The notes beneath the pieces are model-generated. The model had not been told where the DNA came from. It saw only the letters and a list, made by a program, of their open reading frames with translations, and ran no database searches. From Paragonimus westermani (Eukaryota; Platyhelminthes; Trematoda; Plagiorchiida; Troglotrematidae), in contig QNGE01001253.1 in the NCBI GenBank assembly GCA_008508345.1, forward strand, positions 92,694 through 156,693: 64,000 nucleotides of DNA, read 5' to 3'. Below are positions 10,761-22,060 of the stretch, in pieces. Every line of letters begins with the position of its first letter. Position 1 is the stretch's first letter. Both the position numbers and the translations under genes were made by a program.

Positions 10761-13700
10761 CACTCTTACCAGGACAACACAGTTTGCCTCATTTACCGTG
10801 GTTTTGCGCTATGAAATGACTGCTTTTCTTGAAGTAATGCTGGTCACTTACCACAATTCAACTTCGTGTATTCCAAACTCACAGACTGAAGCATTGTATA
10901 TCTGCAAGCTAGTATTTGTGCTCTACCTTTGACTCTCTATCGATTACCTTATACTTGCTCTGAATTCCCTACTTACTCCGCAGGGTGCGGACAGTGAATT
11001 ATGTAGTCAAATGATGTTGTTGTGCCACTTGCTGCTATTAGAGGATGAAAACGAAAATTATCGGGGTCTGGAATCGCCTATGCTTTGGTCTGTTATTGTT
11101 GTGTATGTGTCATGGTGGGTGAAAAGGCAACATGAACCCAATGGGCGACGCACGAATTCATGTGTACACAGTACACTCCAACATGCCTTTACACGTGTAT
11201 GAATTAGGAGATTCACACGTTTGTCTTTTGATGTACCATCTACCCAAATGCTTTGTGATATTGATTGCAGAGAATACTAAGCTTACTGACATCTCAATGC
11301 TCGCCTTCCTTCTTCATAGGTGCTCCCATCCTCGTGCAGATCAGAGAATTAAACGAGTTTAGTGGATTAGGAAAGTGATGGAAAAGCAAACCGATGTAGA
11401 AAAAGAAGAGTGAATAGGAACTGCACATGTTGGCATCGTACATTGCCAGTCCGCAATAGTACTCGTGTATGTCCTGTTATTCGCCCTATTTGTTGTTGAT
11501 CGCCAGCAATGTTCTCTGTCACTTAGGCGAATACATAGTGAACAGACTGTTGGAAAATATTTAGTGCCAGATTGGCTGTTTACTCAACTAGACCCGATTG
11601 GTTCTTGTACTCAGGATCGATGCCCTTCTGTATGTGACATACTATCAACAAACCTTGATATCTCGCTGTTCGTTCAGTATAATTGCCTTCGGGTTACCAG
11701 GCAATTCCAAGCCACACACAGATATATAACGAGTTAAACAAAGTCGGCAGGGTGTCAATACATTGCAAATATGCTTAACTCTGCATTTACCTAATGGTCC
11801 AGAGATAGTCACCCACCAATCAAGACTTCCAGCTGCACAGTCATACGCATTCTTAATCGACACTCGCTAGTTATCACCTGTGCAACAACAAGCTAATGGC
11901 CAGCAGAAACCCAAAAACACCTGACACAATAACGACACTTGACTGTGGTCTGACTACAAATTGTACAGTCATGAGAAGGAAAGTCCAAATGAAGTTGCAC
12001 CTTCTAGTACGAATAGGTTAACGCTTCCATCCTGCAAAACTCTTTACAATGTACAACTCCACTCTAAGTACTCGTATGGAAACAAACGTGTAGGAAATAA
12101 GCAACGCTTGGCTGTTTTCCAAAATGCCGAGAGACTGTCTACTAAGGAAACCATGGAGTTAAGAGTATGTCTTAATTCAGAAAGGCAAGAAACGGAAGTT
12201 TTCTCTAATTAAACTTCAGGCAACTGAGAGAAGATTTATACCCAAAGTTCAAAATTTATCTCAGACTAGCAGATGTTTTACGCTTAATCATCAGAGAGCT
12301 ACTAGGGAATCATTCACTAAAACGTGAGCTTCAACTGGTCAGGGCATTTTGTCAAGGGAATTTCTACTAACTCATGTTCTGTTAGCCCCAGAACGTTCTG
12401 TAACCACCACTTACTTAGTTGACGTATTCAAAATTCTACCGATTGGCACACCCGTGAGGGTTAACCGGAGCCACTGTTTTATTGACCATCTCGGTTTGTC
12501 TTAAAGCTTGTCTTCCCTCTCCGTCCACGTGTGTGTCACCTACATCAGAATGCTGTCTCAATGCTTAAGCACTGCCATAGTTTATTCCTGGACAAACGCA
12601 CAAACAAGAAAACACGATCAGCTAATCCTTACCTCCTTGTAAACGCCTATGAACTCCAGAGATTTTGAACTCCCTTGAAATTACAGTGAATTTGAGTCGC
12701 ACTTATAATGGTAACCTGGAAGCAATTCATTTTTACACAGTACCGAGCAGAGCCAAATCCAGCATTTCGTTTTTGTGTGCACGCGCAGCCGAAACCAGCG
12801 AGCGCGCACGAATTGAATTTGAGTTGTGTGACGGGGCGTGCTGCTGTGTTGTCGGTGCCGTTTTAGCTTACGTTTGTGTAAGTCGTGTGCATGGCTTACT
12901 GGGCCTTCGGCTCATGTTTGTTCGTATTGTTTCTCTTTTCAGAACTGTTGCTCGAACCCCTACTTCGGAAGAGCGCTGTCCCCTGGTGCGTCCACGTTGC
13001 CCGAAGGTTGGTCCGCGAAGTTACGGGCATCCAGAGTAGAGTCGGCTGGCCTGCATGTTGCACATATTACTTCGTATCAATGAAGCATTCACCGTCTTAA
13101 CCTCACCCTCTTGTGACCCGATATCAGTTTAATTTTCCCCAGGGGTTCCTCTGATCCAGCCCTGCCTAAGTCTTTAGAGTTATCTAAACCAAGTGATTCA
13201 TGCTAGAGCAGTACACCTCAAAATGGACACATATACCCGGCAATGAATTCTTGAAAATGTGCAAGTGATTAAACTAACAGGCATTCTTAATGAGTTGAGT
13301 TAGCAAGTACCGAAGGACCACCGTAACCGGACGCTGCGCGGGAGATGCACAGAAGATGTGACCCAGGAAGAAAAAGCACCTTTAATTTTAGTTAATAAAG
13401 TCATACTGCGAATTTGCACAATCACCATTCACTGCCCTGAATTAGGTAGAAAGTCTCTAAGTGTATCACCTCACACTGTGTTTTGACTTCAATATCATGT
13501 ATGTTCCCATTGTTCTCTAACTTTTCCAGGAGGAACCACCCAGTTTAGACGACTGTGAAAATTCTTGTCAACCACTGCCAGGGAACATTTAGATTATGTT
13601 GTATGGACATCGGCCCGCGTAAAAATGATGCCCAGTCAAGCAAGGGTGATATCAAGAAACTCAGTGTGGAAGACATGCAGTAGTCCGGCCGTATGCTAAG

Positions 13701-15461
13701 ATATGTTACCTCCTCACTTAGAAAAAGATAACCGATTACTGCGGTCATTAAGAACCTTTTACGTTGCGAACGCTGTACTCTTTGTGTTATAGTACGCAAC
13801 TTTTAACGAACCACACATCACCATTCGATCGGGGATCAGGGATATCATCATCTTCGTTGCCGTGCAAATCTACAGGTTGTAGTAGGTGTCAGCTGTTAGA
13901 GTTGAAGATGAAGTAATACAATTCATGTGTTCCTGAGTCAGATTCAGTGGTGACTGAACAGTTGTGTCACTCAAAGTGGATTCCAGATTTACGATCGGAC
14001 ACTTGTAGGTTTTTAACTCTATCTCAACCGTATTTTCTCATTCGATTGCTGGCACCCACATAACCTAATTCGTCTTGATACCACAACTGCCGTATACGGT
14101 CGTCGCTTCTGGTTCCCTTTTTCATCTTGCTTAAAATATTGGCAATCGACTTTTTGAATTGACAGCGTCAATAAGCATGTAGTACCAATCATACATACTC
14201 GCATATTCGAACGGATTTTTCCGACCAGCTAGGACAAACAAACGAAATAAACTGTCATGCTGGACACAAGTCATTAGAACGTCTGGAAAGTCGTGTCTGA
14301 GTTAGAAAAGACCTTACAACACCTCAGAAAAGATTACACTGGTAATGTCGACTCGACTTGCCAAATCAGTTAATCCTGTTTAAACGACAACTTATATTAC
14401 TTGGTGCACAGAGTAACCGGTGTTCCCTTGGACAGAATCCTTCCAATCAGTGAACTGATTTCCACGGTCTAGCGTTCGTCCTTTTTAAGGAGGGATAACC
14501 GTGCCATTGGATTGAATAACTCGTTTTGCTTTGTGACCCCTAAAACAGATGGAATTTCAGGGTGGCACGAAGATCCTTCCAGGTCACTTTCTTTCTCCTG
14601 CCACCTATTCTCCCGACTGAAGTGAAAATTAAAGCAGTTAATGGTTCACCTGATAAGGCAAATAAATCAGTTATCATCCAGCCTAACATTGTCCATATAC
14701 ATCATCGTGAGCTTTCCAAGATAGTTCGCATAACCATAACAGTCGATCACGGACTGCAAGTGCAAAGTTGCTGACTATCTTCAATCATGCACTTAATCTC
14801 TGGTCATGTGACAAGAAAAAGTTACACCCGCAGAAATCGTGACACATTGGACCTATGGTAATTTCAATAAACGATTAAGCACAAACATGCTTCCTCCACT
14901 CTCTGAAAACTGACGTGATACCAAATGCGCACATTTTGACAGCTGGATATCATGTGCGTATAAAAGGAGTGGGTGGTAAGGTTTGCATGCCTAAGCCTTG
15001 TGATTCCGCATGAACAGCCGTTTGAAAAATGCTGTCCAAATGTTTTTAAATTGAATTTAACAGGCTGATTGGTTACGTGCCTACAGATGAACAAAGTTCA
15101 GTAATCTGGTTAACATTTCGGGTTCCACCCTATGCGTGCCACAAAACTAGCCTCTGTGACCCACGGCGGTTCTACCGACCTTGGCACTTTAACCACGGAT
15201 AGCTTAACACCTTAAAGATCAGGTAGCCTGTGGCGCGTGAATTAATGGGTCAGAATTTCGCTTCCGAAAACTGAATAAAAAAGTACACGCATAGGAACAT
15301 GTAATAAATCTACGGTAGGTACAGGATGTAGTCACTATACAATCCGGGTTCCGAAACAATGGCCTACCCAAGTAACATTCATGGCTAGAGCCTGTACGAC
15401 ACATACGGATATACAATGTTATCTATTCTCACCAGAGGCCAGACCGTCGAACAAGCGTGAT
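10761..15461. other. Gene-poor stretch; one GC-rich block at 12730-13080
   Basis: No domain was recognised. The block at 12730-13080 is richer in GC and CpG than its surroundings and is open in two plus frames. It contains an intron-like pair (GTAAGT near 12878, TTCTCTTTTCAG near 12933-12944) that would give only a 60-70 base intron. This could be an old LTR, a promoter-like region or chance. A 70-codon plus frame at 14562-14774 and minus frames at 13545-13799 and 14864-15094 are unrecognised. Confidence 0.35.
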
Positions 15462-15529
15462 AACTGATGGTAGGGAATAGTGGTGGTGTTGTACGAGGCT
15501 CGAGTTGATGGTTTTGGTATTGATATGTT

Positions 15530-15606
15530 CGCCGAGCTTGGCATTTAGGTTGCAAACGTTTCATCACCAAGCGAGGTGACACCATCAGTGCGTGAGTGTT
15601 TCAGCG
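15530..15606 (-). ncRNA. Degenerate hammerhead-like motif, left PLE copy
   Basis: On the minus strand one reads CTGATGG, a 6-bp stem (GTCACC with GGTGAT), GAAAC, then a short stem III-like hairpin, with an outer CGCT/GGCG pairing. The last A of CTGATGA is G, and stem III (ACGTT with AACCT) has one C-C mismatch. It is the decayed counterpart of the better motif at 39634-39710. Confidence 0.35.
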
Positions 15607-15653
15607 TATAATTTTGGATGTGGCGTTTGGTGAAGTTGGATCGATGCCTGCTC

Positions 15654-16294
15654 TTATACAGCAGAGTGGGTTGACCTACTGGTCTGAATTCTGGTTGGTC
15701 GCTTTCTGTCGTGTTTGGCCTGACCCACCATTGGCTGATTTTGTCGTAATTGAGCTTTGACCTGATGTCCGATTGGTTGTTCCCTGGAGTCCTTGAGCTG
15801 GAGTCTGATCGGCTGCTCTCTGTCGTTTGGGCTTACCGGTATTTGGGATTGATGACGTTTATGTCTCCTCAAATCCTTGATTCGCATTGGTTCGTAGATT
15901 TTGTCTAGTTCAATGTGTTTGTTTATTGAACCGGTTGATGAGTACTCAGCTTCGAGAAATTCTCTTGCATGTTTGGTATTTGCCTGAGTAAGGGTTTCTG
16001 CGGTGTTCAAGTTGAAGGCATGTCCAGTTTCATCCTCGTGGGTGGAGATCAGGGAAAATTGATCGTGCCTCTTGATAGCCAGTTCGTGTTCATGTAATCG
16101 TGCTGGTAATTTCCGTCCGGTTTGGCTGACGTAGTGTTGTCTACAGTGATTGCATTGGATTTTGTAAATGACGGTACTTCTGTCGGCGGGTTTGGATTGT
16201 TCTTTTGGTTTTGATAGTATCCTTCGTAATGTTGCTGTTGGCTTGTGCGCTTGGGTGATGCCGTGTGTTCTCAGTAGTCTTGCGGTCATTTCTG
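15654..16294 (-). CDS. Penelope-like GIY-YIG endonuclease domain (partial, left copy)
   Basis: The frame is open from the gap edge to a stop at 15654, 211 codons from the first in-gap-side ATG. The order is: a region TARLLRTHGITQAHKP that joins RT to nuclease, then VIYKIQC (GIY-like strand) with a CxxC pair, then HYVSQTGRKLPARLHEH, where the usual YIG glycine is serine, then HEDETGHAF, HAREFLEAEYS with the conserved glutamate, and SINKHIELD. A basic, glutamine-rich tail follows. The conserved arginine in GRKL..R is present. The RT part lies in or beyond the gap. The frame is uninterrupted, so the copy is fairly young, although the glycine change may lower activity. Confidence 0.8.
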
Positions 16295-16834
16295 NNNNNN
16301 NNNNNNNNNNNNNNNNNNNNNNNNNNNNNNNNNNNNNNNNNNNNNNNNNNNNNNNNNNNNNNNNNNNNNNNNNNNNNNNNNNNNNNNNNNNNNNNNNNNN
16401 NNNNNNNNNNNNNNNNNNNNNNNNNNNNNNNNNNNNNNNNNNNNNNNNNNNNNNNNNNNNNNNNNNNNNNNNNNNNNNNNNNNNNNNNNNNNNNNNNNNN
16501 NNNNNNNNNNNNNNNNNNNNNNNNNNNNNNNNNNNNNNNNNNNNNNNNNNNNNNNNNNNNNNNNNNNNNNNNNNNNNNNNNNNNNNNNNNNNNNNNNNNN
16601 NNNNNNNNNNNNNNNNNNNNNNNNNNNNNNNNNNNNNNNNNNNNNNNNNNNNNNNNNNNNNNNNNNNNNNNNNNNNNNNNNNNNNNNNNNNNNNNNNNNN
16701 NNNNNNNNNNNNNNNNNNNNNNNNNNNNNNNNNNNNNNNNNNNNNNNNNNNNNNNNNNNNNNNNNNNNNNNNNNNNNNNNNNNNNNNNNNNNNNNNNNNN
16801 NNNNNNNNNNNNNNNNNNNNNNNNNNNNNNNNNN
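16295..16834. other. Assembly gap (540 N)
   Basis: A run of N lies exactly at the axis of the inverted Penelope pair. Its size may be estimated rather than measured. Long apparent reading frames through it are artefacts. Confidence 0.99.
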
Positions 16835-16835
16835 A

Positions 16836-17546
16836 AAAAAAACAGAGTCCAACACTGCTGAGCCACCAACAAAACGAAATGCACTACCATACATCAAAAC
16901 CGTACCAGAAATGACCGCAAGACTACTGAGAACACACGGCATCACCCAAGCGCACAAGCCAACAGCAACATTACGAAGGATACTATCAAAACCAAAAGAA
17001 CAATCCAAACCCGCCGACAGAAGTACCGTCATTTACAAAATCCAATGCAATCACTGTAGACAACACTACGTCAGCCAAACCGGACGGAAATTACCAGCAC
17101 GATTACATGAACACGAACTGGCTATCAAGAGGCACGATCAATTTTCCCTGATCTCCACCCACGAGGATGAAACTGGACATGCCTTCAACTTGAACACCGC
17201 AGAAACCCTTACTCAGGCAAATACCAAACATGCAAGAGAATTTCTCGAAGCTGAGTACTCATCAACCGGTTCAATAAACAAACACATTGAACTAGACAAA
17301 ATCTACGAACCAATGCGAATCAAGGATTTGAGGAGACATAAACGTCATCAATCCCAAATACCGGTAAGCCCAAACGACAGAGAGCAGCCGATCAGACTCC
17401 AGCTCAAGGACTCCAGGGAACAACCAATCGGACATCAGGTCAAAGCTCAATTACGACAAAATCAGCCAATGGTGGGTCAGGCCAAACACGACAGAAAGCG
17501 ACCAACCAGAATTCAGACCAGTAGGTCAACCCACTCTGCTGTATAA
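16836..17546 (+). CDS. Penelope-like GIY-YIG endonuclease domain (partial, right copy)
   Basis: The frame is open from the gap edge. Before the first ATG (16911) it reads NTAEPPTKRNALPYIKTVPE, a typical RT-to-nuclease connector, so translation begins in the missing part. From 16911 onward the protein appears identical to the left copy: VIYKIQC, YVSQTGRKL, HEH, FLEAEYS, SINKHIELD, then a basic tail with DRKRPTRIQ near the end. The YIG glycine is serine here too, so this change predates the duplication of the two copies. The product would nick DNA at the target and prime reverse transcription, as is known for the family. Confidence 0.82.
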   Translation, partial: KKTESNTAEPPTKRNALPYIKTVPEMTARLLRTHGITQAHKPTATLRRILSKPKEQSKPADRSTVIYKIQCNHCRQHYVSQTGRKLPARLHEHELAIKRHDQFSLISTHEDETGHAFNLNTAETLTQANTKHAREFLEAEYSSTGSINKHIELDKIYEPMRIKDLRRHKRHQSQIPVSPNDREQPIRLQLKDSREQPIGHQVKAQLRQNQPMVGQAKHDRKRPTRIQTSRSTHSAV

Positions 17547-17593
17547 GAGCAGGCATCGATCCAACTTCACCAAACGCCACATCCAAAATTATA

Positions 17594-17670
17594 CGCTGAA
17601 ACACTCACGCACTGATGGTGTCACCTCGCTTGGTGATGAACCGTTTGCAACCTAAATGCCAAGCTCGGCG
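17594..17670 (+). ncRNA. Degenerate hammerhead-like motif, right PLE copy
   Basis: Same layout as 15530-15606, but with GAACC in place of GAAAC and CTGATGG in place of CTGATGA. The core is broken and catalysis is not expected. Confidence 0.3.
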
Positions 17671-17683
17671 AACATATCAGTAC

Positions 17684-19689
17684 GAAGCCTGCTATCCTAG
17701 GTGCATGATGGTACGGACACAACACAGCACTGAGACTAGAAACACATTAACTGCTTGCGAAGGAAGGTATAGGCCCACACCCAGTGGAGTCGTTCGGCCC
17801 TACTGTCACAGTGGGTTGCCACCACCGTCCGTGATCGATAATGCCTGGCTGGTTACACACGCGCCTCAGAGCTTGAGAGCCAACGTCAAACCAGTGTGCA
17901 CCAGTGAGTGCCAATAGGTGAAGTAAAAATATGCCATTTCCTTAGCGGTTTGTACAATGACGATAATGTTTTCATCAGATGCTGAACGCTAAAAAATCTG
18001 CACTGGTGAACGAAGCAAACTTATGAATCAGTAAACGATAGGTCGATAGCTAATGGTACGGCTGATTACGGTTTGGAACGGACAATTTTTTTTTTATCGA
18101 AGGCAGTTCGGACATGCGGGCCATGGGATGACTAGTAGTTCATTCTGTCTATTTGTCTCTCTGTCTGTCTATCGATCTGCCTGACCGACTTGGTTTCCTT
18201 ATGTTGAATCTTGTTGAATCACACTCTTTTCTCTGTTCAGTTTGCCAGGCGGTGGCCAGAGGCAGCTTGATGTGGACGAAGTATCATGTTGGATCCAGAT
18301 CATACTCTAGCAGTACAAGTATGAGAATGGAATGTCAGTAATCTGACGACTGGACAGCGTGTTGAAATGATTCATATTTATGTGGCCTGTAATGTGAATT
18401 TGGCGGAGACCACTACGGAGTTCAATACAAAGCATGTGGATTCGGGACGGTTACCTGTAAATCAGTTAGAAGATGAAAAAGTTTGTTGCTTCTCTTGGAA
18501 ATGTTAAGCTCAATGTCTTAGGCGCCGGTGCACGGTACGAATAAGCTCACCATTGACACTGGAGACTACCCGGCTCTCACATTTGGCTCTCTGCTATCCG
18601 TTGCTTGGATGAGATCGAAACGTTCTTAAGAGTTCCCGTTAACAACAAGCTGCTCTATCTTGGTCGCACCTTATGTCTGCCAGGATTCGTGGTTCCCTCA
18701 TAGTTGCTTCCGGATTTCCAAGCAAGTATTTTTGCGCTCCGAGAGATGGTCACTGTTGGATGGGATAATCCGGCGAGCATTGAAGTTCAAGGAGTCTCAC
18801 GGAGACTCAGCAATTGAAGCTGAAGAAGCGCTAGTACCATGCTTATGCACTGCGTGCGGTGTGTCCAACGTGTTGCAAAGTCGCTTAGTAGGCTGGTGGA
18901 CCGGGGATTAAAACATACTTTGATTGCGTCACATTACTGTCTGTAGATGCACATGCCGTAAACAATAGACAGACTTTGCCATGAGCGCCTTTTGATGCTC
19001 TAACTGCACTTTTGAGTCTTACAGCAATACAGACGAATACTTTTAGGACAAGTCTAGCAAAGGCTTAACCAGTGGCTTTTGCCGCATAGTACACGTACAT
19101 TGTACGCATATGGTATAGTGGTCTACAGAGAGTGAAATTACAGTACTGAGCTAGAATCCTAAGGCCGTGTTTCAGCAAGACAGCAGCGATGGCGAGGCTT
19201 TCCAAAGTACGCGCAAGAGGTACCTGCTCACATACTTGCATAATTGTCCAAATATTGAAGAGGACAAACTCAAATGGTGTTCGAGGAGCAAGCAAAGTTT
19301 TGTGCTGGTCGGGTAATTATACCACCTATTTACACATTACCGTTCCGATTACAAATTCCGTCTCGAATAGCGAATGAGATAAGTCTCTGGTTTGTATGCG
19401 AAAACGACATATGGGGTTACTGAGAAACGGGTTATTCATCAAAAAGTGAAAAACGTTACTGATTTGTTTGATACAGCAGAATTTGAAATGGAAGCAAAGC
19501 CGGTCACCGATACTTTAGCCAAAGAGTTAAGAAAACAATAGACGACAAAATGCATAAATAATATCGGCTCATAAGTTTATAATTTTGGGGTACGAAAGGG
19601 TTGACTTGAGGAACCCTACCAAGAGTTTTTGGTTAAACAGCCACCCTGTTCACAGGGCATGAAGTTCGCAATCCACCGAGGACTTGTGG
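17684..19689. other. No gene recognised
   Basis: A T10 run lies near 18088. A possible short exon follows a pyrimidine-rich acceptor (TTTTCTCTGTTCAG ending 18240), but no coding family was recognised after it. An 83-codon plus frame at 18660-18911 has no motif that I know. Confidence 0.4.
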
Positions 19690-19920
19690 TCAGTAATGTC
19701 TCGGCTCATACGCCTCTTGAATGAAGTTCACCCATTTAGAGTGTCTGGTGCGCCCAGTGTGAGGTTGTGAGAGAAGGCACACAGTAGTTAGAGGATTCAC
19801 CAAGGAAGGCGATTCGGGTTTGGTAGACTTATCTAGCCGAGGCGTCGAAGACCAGTGAGGCAGTTGTGACAATCGTTCCCGTTTGGCAAGGGCCAGTGAC
19901 CAAAGTGCTTCTACCACCAT
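19690..19920 (-). repeat. Coding-like dispersed repeat (partner of 42350-42600)
   Basis: The minus-strand translation contains SPSLVNPLTT, then TRHSKWVNF, then YEPRHY. The plus strand at 42370-42570 gives SPSLVDPRTV, TEHSGWMNS, YKPNHY in the same order and spacing. Similarity at both DNA and protein level suggests an old mobile coding sequence. At 42 kb it lies some 400 bases upstream of a LINE endonuclease in the same orientation, so it may be the 5' part of that LINE. The function is unknown. Confidence 0.5.
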
Positions 19921-20934
19921 TCGAATGACGTCCAGTCATTCAAAGTGTCTGGAGCAGCTTACGCACCCGCTGAAGCCAGCGATTCCCATGATGACTGGGA
20001 GACCCTCGTCGGCGGAGAACTTAACCTGTATGGACAGCGTACCAGACGGACGTGTTGTCCGGGAACCCCTGTGCTTCCGTTAGGGCAGCTGAAAATCTAT
20101 TATGGTGCAACAACCTACGACATACTGATGTACAATCAAAAGGCTCGTATGCCATTTGGCATTAAAAACCAATTAAAAACCGTGAGTTCACCACCCAGTG
20201 GCAGTACTTTTGCTCATCTTCCGCAAATGCTTACTTGCCAAATGAACCCTTTCATTTCGCAGTTAGCCCTCAAGTGGAAGACCTTGCCCTAATCCGCAAT
20301 CTGTAGCTGATTACATTAGGGTTGATTTTGTCTATCTGCTTACCCAGAAATCGGTACCCCACGACAGCGGTATTTACAGTCACAGAATCATGCATCTGCC
20401 TCTGATATTTCTAACTCGGAACCACAAGATTCGTCTCTGATGCCAGTAAGCGCGTGCTTGTTTTCCTGTCAAGACGGATCTGTAGAATATTTTCGCCGAA
20501 CGGCTTCAAACGTCATCTAGTTATGCTATGAACCTTAAAATCAGCGTGTTTGTAGAACCGTGGACAGCCCTCAGAATCGTGGACTCGTTGATTCTTGTAT
20601 CACTAATGATGCCATGTTGCGCCTCGGGTTAATATATGAAGCGCCGATGAATCGCTGCTGTAGAGTAAAGATTGGATTGGCCCCGCGGCCCACGTTTCCG
20701 CGTTCAGAGAATTCACACCAGCTATTTTTGCAAGCTTTTCCTATGTGACAGCCAGCGGAGCTTTTTGTGAAATGGTCAACGAGAACAAGGTTACAAGCGA
20801 AGTACATCGTGGAATCTGAGTGAAGTATCTTCAATAAATGTTGTCTGTTAGGTTCTGCATCAAACAGTTATACTCATCGAAAATTGGGACACTCCAGTGC
20901 GCGATAATATTTTACAGCTCACCGTGTATGAGCG
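19921..20934. other. No gene recognised
   Basis: A plus frame at 19945-20292 includes the string MPFGIKN, reminiscent of gypsy RT, but flanking RT motifs are absent. I do not call it. Confidence 0.4.
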
Positions 20935-20995
20935 ATCAAACGTGAGTGATGGTCAACTTGAAAATAAACCAAATCCCCGACTACTCATCAGTAGT
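20935..20995 (+). mobile_element. SINE tail fragment
   Basis: The sequence from GTGAGTGATGGTCAACTTG to the CGACTACTCA motif matches the end of the SINE family at 1860-1910 (reverse complement). The head is missing. Confidence 0.6.
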
Positions 20996-21944
20996 CCACA
21001 GAATTGTTGACTACACACTGTGGGTTTTCTATTCCGTTGGCTTACCTTGCGTTTCGTACAGGACTAGTGCGTGGAAACATGTGAACAATAGAATCTGGGT
21101 AGCAGACGACACCCTTAAATTTTTAAAGCCAACCTTTTAGAGAAGAATAACATTAGCGACAATGTCACACTTTGATTGGCTGGTCATTTGTTGTGACCCG
21201 TCACTTCGTTTCAGTCAGTTTGTTAACTCATCTCAAAGGTAAACTCAGGGAAGTTGTTTCACCCACAGGTATCTTTAGAACAAAACATGGAACATCTGCC
21301 GTATATTGTTTGGATTTTCTGGAGCTATCTAGCTTCCGTGATACCCGTAGAATTAATTGGTTACCGTTCAGTGGTACACGCATGACGTTTATCACCGAAT
21401 TGCTATGTTCCCTAATTGAGTTTCTAGTATAATACAAGCCTGATACAATCTTTCTTATTGATGTGATTTCACGTACATAGATACTTTATACCATAGCGGT
21501 AGTTGTCTGTTTACCACGCCAATTACCAGCTAGCTTGCGGCTGTGATGACGTCTGCGTCGGCAGAATGGATCGATGTATGTGACGGTCAGCGCATGAACT
21601 GACGCCCTACTGGTCGCAGCACGTGATATTGCAAGGGGTAACGACACAGAAAACGCGTGTTCAAAATCGACTTCAATAAATATTGGACACACTATGACAC
21701 AGGTCATGTTGTTGACCTGGTCAACTCGTTCAACGTGTTGTTGCTCTGTGGGGACCCTAAATCGCTCATATTTTCTAAAGGTGACGTAAATCAGTAATTG
21801 CTCTTTGCATTGCGTGCAAAATTTCAAGCAGTTTTTCTGCCTTGGGACTTAGTGTGATCCCCCCTGTGACCAATACTGACAGATTTGATTGATTTTTGCT
21901 ACCGGAGTACTTTTCTACGTCTGTGATGGAAAAGAATAAATAGG
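20996..21944. other. No gene recognised
   Basis: Frames at 21172-21432 (+) and 21486-21827 (-) have no recognised motif and partly overlap in antisense. Confidence 0.4.
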
Positions 21945-22060
21945 ATGAATTGTTCAATACTCACACTTGATCGCAATCTCTCCCATTCTTGTAGACTACT
22001 CAGTCGGCCGCTTTTGAAAACTGGTCAGCTGCAAAGTCTATGGGAGTGCCGGGGCTGTGA
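21945..22060 (-). mobile_element. SINE tail fragment
   Basis: CTCACACTTGATCGCA, then TAGACTACTCAGTCGGCC and CTTTTGAAAA, match the minus-strand SINE tail in order, with divergence. The head is absent. Confidence 0.45.

Larger units (their letters stand above)
15462..16294 (-). mobile_element. Penelope-like element, 3' half, left copy
   Basis: On the minus strand this carries the C-terminal GIY-YIG part of a Penelope-like ORF followed by its 3' tail. It is the mirror image of 16835-17683 and meets the N gap at 16295. The homology with the solo 3' end at 39440-39720 continues to about 15462, roughly 60 bases further than in the right copy. PLEs are retroelements whose RT is linked to a GIY-YIG endonuclease. 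Confidence 0.85.
16835..17683 (+). mobile_element. Penelope-like element, 3' half, right copy
   Basis: This is the plus-strand mirror of 15521-16294, with essentially identical coding sequence. The match ends at about 17683, shortly after the GAACATATCA motif, where unrelated DNA begins. The one base difference noticed is GAACC here against GAAAC in the left copy, near 17640. Confidence 0.85.

Noticed and set aside
16141..16914. Long open frames of about 250 codons on both strands across 16.1-17.0 kb
   Set aside because: They run through the 540-base N gap and are artefacts of translating N; only the parts outside the gap in the Penelope frame are real.
18227..18320. Short exon after a TTTTCTCTGTTCAG acceptor
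   Set aside because: The acceptor is good, but no family is recognisable in the 30 codons that follow and no neighbouring exon fits.
19945..20292. Possible gypsy RT from the string MPFGIKN
   Set aside because: Neighbouring RT motifs (DLKSGY, YxDD) are missing and the surrounding peptide does not fit.
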